A stretch of DNA of 64,000 nt from Adiantum capillus-veneris (GCA_014529385.2 CM043958.1:157642793-157706792); one strand, 5' to 3'; counted from the stretch's first letter, positions 21,021 through 31,652 are shown. Numbers and translations are program-made. Notes: generated by a model not told the origin, from the letters alone.

Positions 21021-23030
21021 TCAAAGCTTGTTTTTGGATTTAGTTAGAAGAGTGCCTAAGTTTTGGCCATTGGTCCAACATAGGATGGGTTGGTCAAGAT
21101 GCGCAAGGGTGGGGGAGAGGCTGCAAGCCGTATGGATAGGTTTACCAATTATTAGGGAATGGTTTAGTCTACGAGTTTTTGGAGAAAAAGGTAGTTTGAG
21201 AATGATAGGGGAAGGATTTTTTAAAGATGGAGTTTTGGTTAGGAGAGTGGTTCGTTCCTTGTAAGAGATCAATCCAAAAACCTTAAGGAGGAAGTTTCTT
21301 GGGTAGCCTCTATGAAGGAGCCTTATGAAGAATAGGTTTCTCAAGCGGTAGAATCCATTAGGATTGCTTTCCCTGATAAGATAGCGTTTAAGTTCTGACT
21401 TGATAAAGGCTAATTTTTGGTGGAGAGGGTGCCAAGAGATCCAAGGTATGTATTGGTAAGAGTTGAGAGGCTTTTGGTAACAATTGGAGTCCAAGATACC
21501 ATACAAGTGGAAAGTATGTCCCTTGTGGAAGTGGACATCTAGGATGGTTGCTTCAAAAGTGGATATGATGGGTGAGATCTCTATATGTTCTTGTAGAGGG
21601 AAGGCGTAGGAAGCAAGAGCTTTGGTAAGTGATTCACGAGAGCCCGTCCAGACCCCGAAGGCATCATCTATGTATCTCTTGTAATAGGCTAGGTTCGGGC
21701 TAGAGATAAGTAGAGAGTGGTTTTCTAGGTGGCAAAGGAACAGACACGCATAAACCACTGCGAAATTGGATCCCATTGCGGTGCCCTTAATTTGCTTCCA
21801 TACTTTGTCTTTGAAACAAAGATAATGGTGTAAAAGAATAAGGGTGGCTAGTGAGATGATGAACTCTAATTTTGGGGTGTCGAAGAAATTAGTAATGGTT
21901 CTTCTGAGGGCTATGAGACCGTCAGTCATAGGGATGCTGGGGTAGAGGGAGGTCACATCGAAGGTAAACAGGAGACAATGGGGGGGGAAGGTCTTCGAGT
22001 GGAGATCGATGATGAGGGATAGCGAGTCTTTGAGGTGTTGTTTTTGTGAAAGGAGGACAGGATAAAGTTGGAAGTGTAGCCATTTGGAAGCATTTTCAAA
22101 CAAGTAACCACGGTAAAAGCAAACGGGACGGGCTACAAGTATAGGTTTGTGTAACTTAGGGAGAAATTGGATAGGGCAGGGTTTGAAGGGTTTATGGAGT
22201 GGTGTGAGGATAAAGGTGGCTTCATCTAGGGTGAGGAGAGTGTATTTGAGGGTGATGGAGTGGAGTAAGGAGGCGAGGTAATTATGTGGTGGTGGGGTTA
22301 GGGGTTGGTATGTGGAGGGATCATTGAGTTGCCTATGGGCTTCTTGTTCATACCATTCCCGTGATAGGATGGTAAGACCTAGATTATTATCCGCCGGTTT
22401 AATGACTATTGTGTAGTCCGTTGAAAGGGTTTTAAGGGCACGTTTGACAAATTTGGGAAATTTTGAGTGCGAAGATTTGTAGTGTGTAAGTGTATCTTTT
22501 AGATTGATGAGGTTAAGGGATGTGATCTCCTCTAGTGTAGGGTCTAAAGAGGGGGGTATCCAAGAGGGGTTAGGGGTTTTGAAAAGGGGGGGTTTGTCGG
22601 ACGTAGAAGATTGAAAAAACATATTGAGTTGTAATTTTCTTGCCAAGGAATTGTGGGCTTTAATAATGAGTTCCGCAGGGGGGTTAGGGGGAGGGGGTAT
22701 GTATTTAAGCCCTAGATCTAAGTATTTCTTTTCGTCGATAGAGAGGGGATGGGAGGTGAGATTATGAACAAAGTTAGTACAAGGGTTTTTGACCAAGGAG
22801 CAGGAAGAGAGCTTACCAAAAACTATAAGTTTGTAGGCGTGCGGATTTGTGAGTGGGAGCAAAAATTTATGCCTCTTCCTTCCTCTATTTATGGAATCTT
22901 TCCTAAGAGGGATGTTGGGGGTTTCATTTAAAAAGGATAGGATAGATGGTGGTGAGGTAGAGATGGAAGGGGGAGAGCGTTGAGTGTTTTTCCAAAGATA
23001 AGGGAGGAGGGGGGGCTTGTTGAAAAGCAA
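21021..23030 (-). CDS. Penelope-like reverse transcriptase, uninterrupted 669 codons
   Basis: RT blocks in order: KPADNNLGLTIL (residues 211-222), LPKLHKP with RPV (290-303), FTFDVTSLYPSIP (355-367, catalytic Asp358), KQIKGTAMGSNFA (412-424), YYKRYIDDAFGVW (449-461, Asp455/Asp456) and SYQYIPWISWHP (524-535), the last being typical of Penelope-like RTs. The frame ends at KSKNKL with no GIY-YIG domain. There is no ATG at the start: codon 1 is TTG and the frame stays open upstream to the gag junction, so the N-terminus is probably truncated. All catalytic residues are intact and no stop interrupts the frame, unlike the surrounding gag. Its proposed role is target-primed reverse transcription. 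Assignment to a PLE clade was not possible by eye. Confidence 0.9.
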   Translation of the reverse strand: MLFNKPPLLPYLWKNTQRSPPSISTSPPSILSFLNETPNIPLRKDSINRGRKRHKFLLPLTNPHAYKLIVFGKLSSCSLVKNPCTNFVHNLTSHPLSIDEKKYLDLGLKYIPPPPNPPAELIIKAHNSLARKLQLNMFFQSSTSDKPPLFKTPNPSWIPPSLDPTLEEITSLNLINLKDTLTHYKSSHSKFPKFVKRALKTLSTDYTIVIKPADNNLGLTILSREWYEQEAHRQLNDPSTYQPLTPPPHNYLASLLHSITLKYTLLTLDEATFILTPLHKPFKPCPIQFLPKLHKPILVARPVCFYRGYLFENASKWLHFQLYPVLLSQKQHLKDSLSLIIDLHSKTFPPHCLLFTFDVTSLYPSIPMTDGLIALRRTITNFFDTPKLEFIISLATLILLHHYLCFKDKVWKQIKGTAMGSNFAVVYACLFLCHLENHSLLISSPNLAYYKRYIDDAFGVWTGSRESLTKALASYAFPLQEHIEISPIISTFEATILDVHFHKGHTFHLYGILDSNCYQKPLNSYQYIPWISWHPLHQKLAFIKSELKRYLIRESNPNGFYRLRNLFFIRLLHRGYPRNFLLKVFGLISYKERTTLLTKTPSLKNPSPIILKLPFSPKTRRLNHSLIIGKPIHTACSLSPTLAHLDQPILCWTNGQNLGTLLTKSKNKL

Positions 23031-23052
23031 GTGTAACCAAGAGGTTGGACAA

Positions 23053-24373
23053 GATGATATATAGGCGGTTGAGACATAACATGCTCAAACCCTGGTGGAG
23101 TCTTAGGTCTATAGTCTGGACAATGTTGCGTGGGATGGTCCCCTCCACATGTCATGCACCTGCGTCTTTGAGGAACTCTATAGGCTGGTACTCTATCAGA
23201 GTGGTTGATGTGTTGCATCACATTCTCTATGATTTGCTCCTCAACATTTACTTGGTTTTGTCCTAGATTCCCTCTTTGATCCTCAAGATCAGCGGTTTTC
23301 TTTTTCTCACTCACATCATTCATCTTCTTCTGACCATCTTCATAGAATTTGCAATTGTCAACTAGGTCAACTGCCGCTTTGGTCACCTCCTCTAAGGTTT
23401 GGTATCTTTTCATGTATAGGTCCTTTTGGAGATTCTCATTCCTAAGTCCTTTGATGAAGCATAGGATCTGAAAATCTGGCGTGGGTAACTCTTGGGTAGG
23501 ACATCTAGCAACATATTGCTTGAAACGCAGTATTGCATGTCGCAATGTTTCTATTTCGCCTTGTTTAAATTCTTGAATCTTACGAAGGGTGTTATGTTTT
23601 ATGCCCCTCTTGGTGAATTCTTGAACAAATTCATCCAACATTTTCTCAATGGTTGTGAACTCTCTCCGGTTCAATAGTTCAAACCATGTTTGTGCATTGT
23701 CCTCCAATGTAAGTCCAAAACCCTCATACTGCGTGTGGAAGTCCTCTACTCGTTCTGCTCGTAGGACTTGCTTGAAAGCCGAGACATGGGCGTATGGGTC
23801 TCCTATGCCATTGTACTTTCTATTTACCCATTTTCTTAGCTGAGATGGTCTTACACTTTGGGGTGCAAAGTATGGAACCATACTCCTCTCTGGTATCGTT
23901 TCATCTCTCGTTATCGCTCTAGGGGGAAATCCAGCTGGTGGTACCCTCTTTGGAATTCTCTTAGAGGTTCCTGTGTTTTGTGGATGTATCGGAGGTCCTT
24001 CATTGACCAAATATCCACTCATCTCTAATTTGGTTCGCGGATTTGTGCTTTCTACAGCTCTATATTCTTGTCCATACTTGTCAACAAATAAAGATGTCCA
24101 TTGTTGGTCGACCTCGTATGTATAGACATATAAGAGCTTGTACTCTGTCAGCTCATTTGGGTAAGGCTCTAAGCAACTGTAAAGGTTGAATTGATTTCCA
24201 TTAATATACCTATATAGTCCTTCACTTTCATGGTTATACGTCCAAACTCTCTCCACAAAATTGGTCTTTATGTACTATAGGTTTGAAAGATCTATTCTGG
24301 GTGGGTGCTCATCTATTCCTACAATCCATGTGCTTGTATAAGCTGAGTCTGAGTCTGAGTCTGATGTAGACAT
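23053..24373 (-). pseudogene. Ty3-type gag, upstream copy, cut off after the first knuckle
   Basis: It has the same start as the downstream gag (MSTSDSDSDSAY, ATG at 24371-24373). A TAG replaces the Gln of NLQYIK near 24277. The remainder is open from about 24256 and includes the capsid domain with the piece lost in the other copy (RKYNGIGDPYAHVSAFKQVL). It holds knuckle 1 (CMTCGGDHPTQHC) and ends at about MSQPPIYH, where the sequence passes directly into PLE DNA at 23052. The open frame then runs about 40 more codons in a non-RT phase of the PLE, producing an accidental gag-PLE fusion of 442 codons (22928-24256). Confidence 0.8.
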
Positions 24374-24569
24374 GACTTCTAGGCTTAATAGATCTAGCTT
24401 GCTGTAGTAATACCTCTCTCAGTGTGTTCAAGTGTTTTGGTCAGGGAAAATCAAAAACTATGTCCAAAATTGTGAGCGTTTTCTCACAATTCTCTCAAAT
24501 TGTCGGTTTATAGACACCCCTGACTTCCGAATGCATTTTGAGGCCTTAAACAGCGTTTTTTTCAAAACT

Positions 24570-26094
24570 TAATTTACAATACATTTAAGCGTGCGAGGCA
24601 CTTTGCTCTGGAGCAAAAGGAAGGGAGGTGGGGGTGGGCCTTGGGGTAAAAGGAAGAGAGACAGGGGTGGGCTATGGGGTACCAAACACGTTTCGCTCCT
24701 TCCAGGAGCTCATCAGTGGTAGTAGTAGGGAGATTTATGAAATAAAGGTGAAGAGGATGCTCTTTATATAAGAGTGAGAGGGGGGGGGGGGTGCACTTTG
24801 CAGGGGCTGTGAGTTTGCCCATTGATTAGAGGTAGAGAGTGGTGTAGAGTCTCCCAAAGGTAAGAAGTAAGAGATTGAATTTTACTGGGGAGAGTTTTAT
24901 AGATTGTTTACCGGGGGGGTGGAATAAGTGAAAGAGAGTTTAAAGAAAAAATTGGGGAGAGGGGGGGGGGGGGAACTAAAAAGAGGCAAAGGAGGGGATA
25001 GATGGTAGGGAGGGGTTTTGAAAATAACATGAGGAAAAGAGATGAATTGGAATTCCGAAGATCTGGTGTATAATGTACAAGACTCGGTGTAAGGTGCTAA
25101 TAAAGGGGGGGGGGGGGTGATTTGAGAGTTTAAAAGGAGCAAGGGGGAGTAGTTTGATTCCCAAAAAAGGTGTTCCAGGAGTACATTACAAAGGGATAAA
25201 ATTTGGAATGTAAGATCTAAAAAAGGTGAAAGGGGTGTCGATGTTGTTGAAGAACTATGGGCTTTGAGAATCTACCTGCAAAACGAGCGGTAAGAGTTAG
25301 GGTAGGGTATAAAGAGTATTCATTTGTAAAAATTGGGTTCAAAGCTTGTTTTTGGATTTAGTTAGAAGAGTGCCTAAGTTTTGGCCATTGGTCCAACATA
25401 GGATGGGTTGGTCAAGATGCGCAAGGGTGGGGGAGAGGCTGCAAGCCGTATGGATAGGTTTACCAATTATTAGGGAATGGTTTAGTCTACGAGTTTTTGG
25501 AGAAAAAGGTAGTTTGAGAATGATAGGGGAAGGATTTTTTAAAGATGGAGTTTTGGTTAGGAGAGTGGTTCGTTCCTTGTAAGAGATCAATCCAAAAACC
25601 TTAAGGAGGAAGTTTCTTGGGTAGCCTCTATGAAGGAGCCTTATGAAGAATAGGTTTCTCAAGCGGTAGAATCCATTAGGATTGCTTTCCCTGATAAGAT
25701 AGCGTTTAAGTTCTGACTTGATAAAGGCTAATTTTTGGTGGAGAGGGTGCCAAGAGATCCAAGGTATGTATTGGTAAGAGTTGAGAGGCTTTTGGTAACA
25801 ATTGGAGTCCAAGATACCATACAAGTGGAAAGTATGTCCCTTGTGGAAGTGGACATCTAGGATGGTTGCTTCAAAAGTGGATATGATGGGTGAGATCTCT
25901 ATATGTTCTTGTAGAGGGAAGGCGTAGGAAGCAAGAGCTTTGGTAAGTGATTCACGAGAGCCCGTCCAGACCCCGAAGGCATCATCTATGTATCTCTTGT
26001 AATAGGCTAGGTTCGGGCTAGAGATAAGTAGAGAGTGGTTTTCTAGGTGGCAAAGGAACAGACACGCATAAACCACTGCGAAATTGGATCCCAT
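24570..26094 (-). mobile_element. Penelope-like element, 5'-truncated copy
   Basis: It encodes the last 251 codons of the same RT (25339-26094), starting inside block 4 (AMGSN) and keeping the RYIDDAFGVW catalytic block, followed by the same 3' region. The protein is identical to the C-terminus of the longer copy as far as I compared. The 5' cut at 26094 abuts the leader repeat region. Such 5' truncation is common for PLEs, and a partial copy upstream of a longer one recalls the known tandem/pseudo-LTR PLE arrangement, here with gag DNA in between. Confidence 0.85.
24680..24721 (-). ncRNA. Hammerhead ribozyme motif (type I, minimal), copy B
   Basis: It is identical to copy A at every core and stem position (offset 4,327 bases). 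Two intact copies about 4.3 kb apart on the same strand mean a read-through transcript could in principle be cut at both and release an RNA of that length covering gag and the longer PLE. That outcome is inference. Confidence 0.8.
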
Positions 26095-28446
26095 GTGAAA
26101 GTTATGACCAAAACAGTGAGATGTAATTTGGAAAGTTGCTTTATCTGATGTTTTGGCAAGTGGTCAGTTTGAGCCCAAAATTGGTGTGTGCACTCCTTAG
26201 GCAATGATAAACCCAGTGGTATACTTGGTTTCAAAAATTATCTCAAATTTTTTTCCTCAGTTGTCTATCACAATAAACTCACCAGGTACCCCTTGCAGAT
26301 GTCCAAATGCACTCAAACTTTGTGTACAGGGTATAATGGGCCTTCTGAACCCAAATATGAAGTCAGATTTGAATTTTGAATTTTCTACAGTGAATTCCTA
26401 AGTCTATCGCTATAGACTCACCAGAGTGTTACTGGGATATAGTTTTTCAACTCTTTTTACAGATTTGAGTTCCCCCTTCTCTTGAGATACTACTCACCAA
26501 GTTTCAACCAATTTGGAATACTTTTCCTTTGTAACTTGCATCAAACAACAGTCTCTTTTCTGATCTTGTGAAGTAATCCACTTAGATGCACTTCCAATGC
26601 TCCAAATTTACTCAAATTTTAACCATAGGCTCACAACAACATGTAGAACAAGGCCCTAAGGTCAGTTTTCAAAATTTTCAATTTTTGTGAAAATGCCCCA
26701 GTCTATCGCGATAGACTCAGCAAGTTCTTCAGTTTTGAAAATTTTCCATATTTCTCTTCACCACTGTGTTCCCTATGCTCTGTACATCTTGCTCATCAAT
26801 TTTCACTTGTTTTGGACTTTTTCTTAGGTCTCTAACTCCAACTCTAGAATTCTTAGTCTATCTGATCACTAGAAAATAGACTTAGGATGACTTCCCAATG
26901 TCCAAAATCCACCAAATTTTGTGTGTAACCTCTTGAGAGGCTAAACAAGCTATGCTCCAGAGGGTTTTGAAAATTTCAATTTCTTTGGCCCTGCTTTGAG
27001 TCTATCGCGATAGACTTAGCAAGTACCCCTTTTATAGGTCAAACTTGAACTTTGACTATACCACTGTGTTCCAACACCTCTCCTTAGTCCTCCTGCCAAT
27101 TTTCAAGTGGTTTGGACTTTTACTTTGTCAGTTAGACCAGATATGGTGTTTTCTACAAGCTGAATCCTCTCAAATGGTCTTAGACCCACTTTCTGATGTC
27201 CAAATGACTTCCAAAAATTTATGTGTCCTTGATAGCACCTTTCCAAGCTATGCCATAGAGGTTTTTGAAAAATTCTGTTTCTATCACTGGGTTCTTAGTC
27301 GATCGCGATAGACTCACCAAGTATGCCAAAATGACACTTTTTTCAAATTTTCTCTTCACAGATGTGTTCCCTACCTTCTGTAGATCATGTATACCAAGTT
27401 TCATAAGGTTTGGAAATTTGGTCAAGTCCCTTTACCCAATTTGTGTCTGAAGTCTGACTCAAAACACCAAACTTGAGGTTAAGTGGTCAAGAAGGTGTCC
27501 AAGTACACTCAATTTTTGGGAGCAGACTTGTATTGATGTGTTTTACCTGTGGTATGAGGGGTTTTGCCTGATTGTGAGTCTATCTCCAATTCATCAGTCT
27601 ATTGCGATAGACTAGGCAGAGAGCCACTGGAAAGTATTTTTTTCTCTGTTTTTGGACAGTTTGGTTCCCAATGCCCTTAGAAGCTTATCCCCAAAGTTTC
27701 ATTCAATTTGGACTTCTTTTCCTTTGGATTCAAGCATTTCACAGTTCACTTCTTTACACTCAGAAAAAGCAAATTCCCACTTAGATGCACAAGCACTGTG
27801 CAAATGCTTTGAAATTTCACATACAAGCTCTAGAGCATATGCAAAAAAAGGTCTTGAGGTCAATCTTTTTTGAAAATTGCAGATTTGGTTTTAGATTTTT
27901 TTTTTTTTTTGGATTGGAGCAAATCTGTGTTTTCCTCCTACCTTGAGGTCTCCAATGCAAAAACAAGCACTCAAATCGGCTTTCAAACGACCATTTTAGA
28001 GCACTTTTACCATAATCAGCACAATTCCGCCTTTTGTGTTTTCAAGCACATTTTCATGTCAAAATTGCTCTAGATCAACATCAGATGTCCTACACTACCT
28101 AAAGTCCTACTTTGGATGGTTGAATGGTTGTTTTTGCTTTCTGGCAAGCAGATAGCCTCCGGGTTACCTTTTGCGTTTTTCTTTTCTCTTTCAAGTTCTT
28201 CACAACCAAACACACAAACCATAAAACCTAATCTAAAAATATATATATATATATATATAACCATACCTCAACCTCATGGTGGACCACCTCGGCGAGACGC
28301 AGGCTCCCTGGCTATCCCTCAGTCAAGAGATCCGCTCTCTGATTTCCCACTAAGAAGGCAAATGGTGACAACACTCTAGAAAACTCTAGAGAAATGCCAT
28401 ACTATCAAACACGAGTGATGCGGTCTATGCTAGTTTAGGCGCTTCG
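26095..28446 (-). repeat. Leader region with a 299-bp tandem array and phased palindromes
   Basis: The 16-base palindrome GTCTATCGCGATAGAC or a one-base variant begins at 26402, 26701, 27000, 27298 and 27597, spacing 298-299. A more degenerate copy lies at about 26261. Between the palindromes, diverged blocks recur in the same order: 'tgttccc...', 'agtttca..aatttgga', 'cttttcc', then 'ccaaattt..tca'. That makes four to five decayed units. A T-run (about 27893-27908) and an (AT)n run (about 28239-28258) follow. No frame longer than 88 codons is convincing. The location between primer site and gag is where packaging or translation signals sit in LTR elements. Confidence 0.8.
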
Positions 28447-28464
28447 TCCCCGGCAGCGGCGCCA
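28447..28464 (-). other. Primer-binding site, tRNA-Asp type
   Basis: The minus strand reads TGGCGCCGCTGCCGGGGA one base inside the 5' LTR. It is complementary to the 3' end of plant tRNA-Asp with one mismatch (as I recall that tRNA's acceptor and T-arm sequence). It fixes 28466-29521 as the 5' LTR and the element as minus-oriented. Confidence 0.8.
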
Positions 28465-28465
28465 A

Positions 28466-29521
28466 TGTTAGCGGGTTCGCCGCGACGGACGATGGAGCAC
28501 AGCGAGAACATAGACCAACGAACTGTCAATCCGAGGACGTAGCTGACCCGACTAGGGCATGGAGGCAATCTCTGGGTTGTCAACCCTGAGCTAGATACGA
28601 ACAACACTCTACAGTCACTAATCCTACCACAACACTACCATAAAGCAAAGAAACAGACAACGCATCCTACGAAACACAAGCTCGAAACAGTCTCAAATCA
28701 TATAAGAATGACTCGAAATCGGAGGGCAAGACTCACAAGGATATATCCTATATGGCCAAACACCTAAACCCTGAAAACCATAACTATAAGATCTCTAATC
28801 GCTGTCGCGATAGACTCAAAACAGCAATTTCCAAAGTGTCCGGAACTGATCTACAAAGACATCAACACGAAGAGCTTCTCGCCATGATTCTAACGACTAC
28901 TCGATCATTCAGAACGGATATCGTTTGAGGTACTTATGACCAAATATAGCTCGTAGCAAGCAGGCTCGCAATGTGGTCCTCGGCTTGCATTGCTTGCGTC
29001 GACGCGGAGAGCTCCTCGATGCTAACACGCTCCTACTCTCATATCTGCAATGTGATTAGTGTGCGCGACGGTGTGTGTGCGTGAAGCTCACTACTGTGTG
29101 CTGCAGAACCCACGATTGTATATTAATTGAGATAACGTAATGTCTTTTTTACAAAGCCTTAGGTTTTAGCTTATATACCAAGCCTTCAAACCTAATGTCC
29201 GGCCAAATGACCTGAATTGTCCCTAGGCTTCTACAGAGCTTAATTTCAAGAAACTGAGTTGGCTTTACTCATTATACAAGCATCTGTGGCCAAAATACAA
29301 GTGCCGATTTAAAATATGAGGTTCCCGTAAACATTACAAAAGTGGCCGTAATGGCTCAAAATAATAATAACGGGATATTTGATGACGTCCATGAACTCGT
29401 ATCTTCATGTTGCAGCATCCATCTTCATCTTCATTACTTCATCACCATCTTCATGTGGAATCTTTACAGAATCTTTGAGGAATCTTTGTGGAAACGTTGT
29501 TGAACGGGCGTCCTTTCAACA
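28466..29521 (-). repeat. 5' LTR of the composite element
   Basis: This 1,056-base copy of the LTR lies beside the tRNA-Asp primer site. It ends TTTCAACA and is followed by the target duplication CTTAG. It contains the palindrome-like GTCGCGATAGAC at 28804-28815. Scattered substitutions and an 18-bp deletion separate it from the 3' LTR. Confidence 0.92.
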
Positions 29522-29526
29522 CTTAG

Positions 29527-31612
29527 CAATCGTGGGCTGTTGTGGAAGATGTGCCATGATTGCGTGCTTTTCTCTCTCTTTTTTCTTTTTACTTTTTTTT
29601 ATTAAAAAAATTGAATGGTTATAGAGAAATAATATATGATCGATATGCAGAATCAATGAAAAAAATAAAGTAGATAACGAAATAACTAATACTTAGCTTG
29701 ACGGTTGGTGTTGACATCCAGTCCGAATGTGGAGCACTAGGATAAGGTCAAAGGGTTGGTCAATCAAATTAGATGTAAGTTGATTGGATTTTTTAGCATC
29801 CGATCTCCCTTGTCCCCAATGGTAATAACAAGCAGCAAAAGAATTTAATGTTCACTGTGTAATTCGAGTCGTAGAATTGGCTCCTGTTATGTAATTAAAA
29901 CCTCATCTGGTTTTATCTCCGGTTGAGCAATGTCGGGTGACGAAATCCATGGTACTTGAAAGTTGTATAGCTTGAGGGATCTTGGACAAGGCGAGGTTAA
30001 AAAAGCTCCGGTGGGAGTCTCACACACACACATATATATAATGCATTGCCCTTGAAACTGTAGTCGGAGAGAAGGCAAAGAGTGGGTACTCAAGGGATTT
30101 CAAGGACGGATTGCAAAGACTTTGGATGATGGCAGCCAAGTATTTGTAATGCTTATGTTTGTGGCGCTAGAGGGAGTTTGAAAGGGGGGTGAATGGATTC
30201 TTGAATGCATGGTTCAATGGGCAGTCGACCAAATGAAGGATAATTAAAGCACACCTTTTTAAACTAAAGGTGTGAAAAAGCATGCAGCGAGCAGGCATAA
30301 GCAAGCGACGTGCCGTTTGGAGTTTGGAGGTCACTGGCAACCAGCAAACACTTTTTCACGCTGCAATGCAGGAGAGGAAATCATCCACGTACTAGGGCGC
30401 CCATTTTGATGCAGAGTCTGCACGTTTTTGGTGATGGTAGGTTGTGTGAGTGGTGATTCTCATCGAAAGTTGTTGACGAGCTGGTTTTGCCTTCTTTAAG
30501 TAATAAAAATTTGTTTCCCAAAATTCCTTGGTGATGTCTTTGTCGCCTGTTCCAATTCTTCTGAAAGCTATTCCACTTCCTTCAATTCCACCTCTTCTTT
30601 AGGCCCTTAGAGTATCCACAAAAGGCAAAACAGTCCAGCCACAAAACCTTGCAAGACTAGGATGCTACCCGGGCCCCTCCTAAGGCCTAAAACAGTTCCA
30701 CTTTTGTAAGTGCCATTGATTCACAAACTCATGGGCAACAAAATCCAAACTAAGGACTCTAAAAACACAAAGTATGTGTGCTTACAAGGCACATATGTCA
30801 CTCGTTTTTTGTCACGTCTTTGAAAAAATTCAGATGGACATCGGGGGGAAGTCTGCAAGTGTGACAACATATGTAATCCCTTTCTGCATTGATCCACTTG
30901 TACTAATATGAAATAGTACATGTGATGGATTGGGGACCACGATTACCTCCGCCCTTACCAATGTTGCCTGCATAGTTCTTCCATGTGCAATTCTATCTTG
31001 AAAATCCCTTTTGAGTTTTGATCTCCATCTTACAACTTGCCATCCCTGAACTTGGGTCGAAATGAACTTGGTGCATTACCAACTATCCTAGCATTGTGGC
31101 TACACTCAACACCTACATGTGCTTCTTTAAGAGCATATCCATTGTTTTGCAACATTTCAACCTCGATGGCTGTAAATTAGTTCTAGTATTACTACTATTT
31201 CAAAACCATACAAACCCCTCCACCAAGTCCCGCGGATTGGACCCCAATGCAAGACATTTTTGCCTTCCCCAAAAGCTTGCTGCAAACTCATTGCAGACTT
31301 CCTGTTTCACAAAATTTTTAATCTTATTTATGAACCTCCCACACCTTGTAGTTTGCAAAAGTGGTTATGGTGAAAACTAGTGCTTGAGAAAACATTGTAT
31401 GAAGTGGGTTGTTCAATAGCTTATATGTTTTCAAGGTGAACGTGAAGTGGAAGGGTATAAGCAGTTTCACGCAACAAAGGACTCACGGCTAGAGGTCGCA
31501 GTGTAGTGCAAGCTGTCAGGACGAGAGGAATTGGTTCAACCGTAAGCTAGCTGGTTGGGGCAATTGACACTATAAGAGGGGTTGCCTAATGGTATCTCAG
31601 TCTCTCTCTCAG

Positions 31613-31652
<40 letters not shown>

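Larger units (their letters stand above)
18728..21776 (-). repeat. Duplicated unit, copy A (gag 5' part plus PLE 3' part)
   Basis: It matches 23053-26094 over about 3.05 kb. The PLE portion is almost identical apart from G-run lengths and a few substitutions. The gag portion differs at more sites, including stop codons and a 2-base indel. Copy A continues into 1,276 further bases of PLE (21777-23052) that copy B lacks. Confidence 0.9.
20250..23052 (-). mobile_element. Penelope-like element, longer copy, inside the LTR element
   Basis: The identification rests on the RT frame (21021-23030) and on a hammerhead motif in the 3' region, a combination known from PLEs. Its 5' edge on the minus strand joins gag sequence at 23052/23053. 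Its 3' edge is not exactly defined and lies between the hammerhead (20353) and the gag leader (about 20060). The 3' region carries three long poly-C tracts on the sense strand. No GIY-YIG endonuclease was seen downstream of the RT. An N-terminal one, if it ever existed, would have been lost at the 5' truncation. Confidence 0.8.
23053..26094 (-). repeat. Duplicated unit, copy B
   Basis: This is the partner of 18728-21776. The left edge shares GATGATAT with copy A at the gag/PLE junction. The right edge is at GATCCCAT (26087-26094), after which the leader sequence differs completely from the PLE sequence at 21777. Confidence 0.9.
12059..29521 (-). mobile_element. Composite 17.5-kb LTR element (gag-protease, with nested PLE)
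   Basis: Terminal direct repeats lie at 12059-13128 and 28466-29521, each TGTTAGCGGG...TTTCAACA on the plus strand. The flanks CTCAG (12054-12058) and CTTAG (29522-29526) are a 5-bp target duplication with one mismatch. Primer site and polypurine tract fix the orientation as minus. Sense order is: leader array, truncated PLE, partial gag, longer PLE, gag, protease, accessory frames. No LTR-type RT, RNase H or integrase motifs were seen, so it would need enzymes in trans. The LTRs differ at roughly 15-20 positions plus an 18-bp indel, so the insertion is fairly young. Several in-frame stops show the copy is not functional. Confidence 0.9.

Noticed and set aside
21021-23030. GIY-YIG endonuclease attached to the PLE RT
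   Set aside because: The frame stops after KSKNKL and no GIY-YIG pattern was seen downstream or in the available upstream sequence.
26402-27612. The palindrome array as a CRISPR-like or centromeric satellite
   Set aside because: Unit length, strong divergence between units and position inside an LTR-element leader fit neither.
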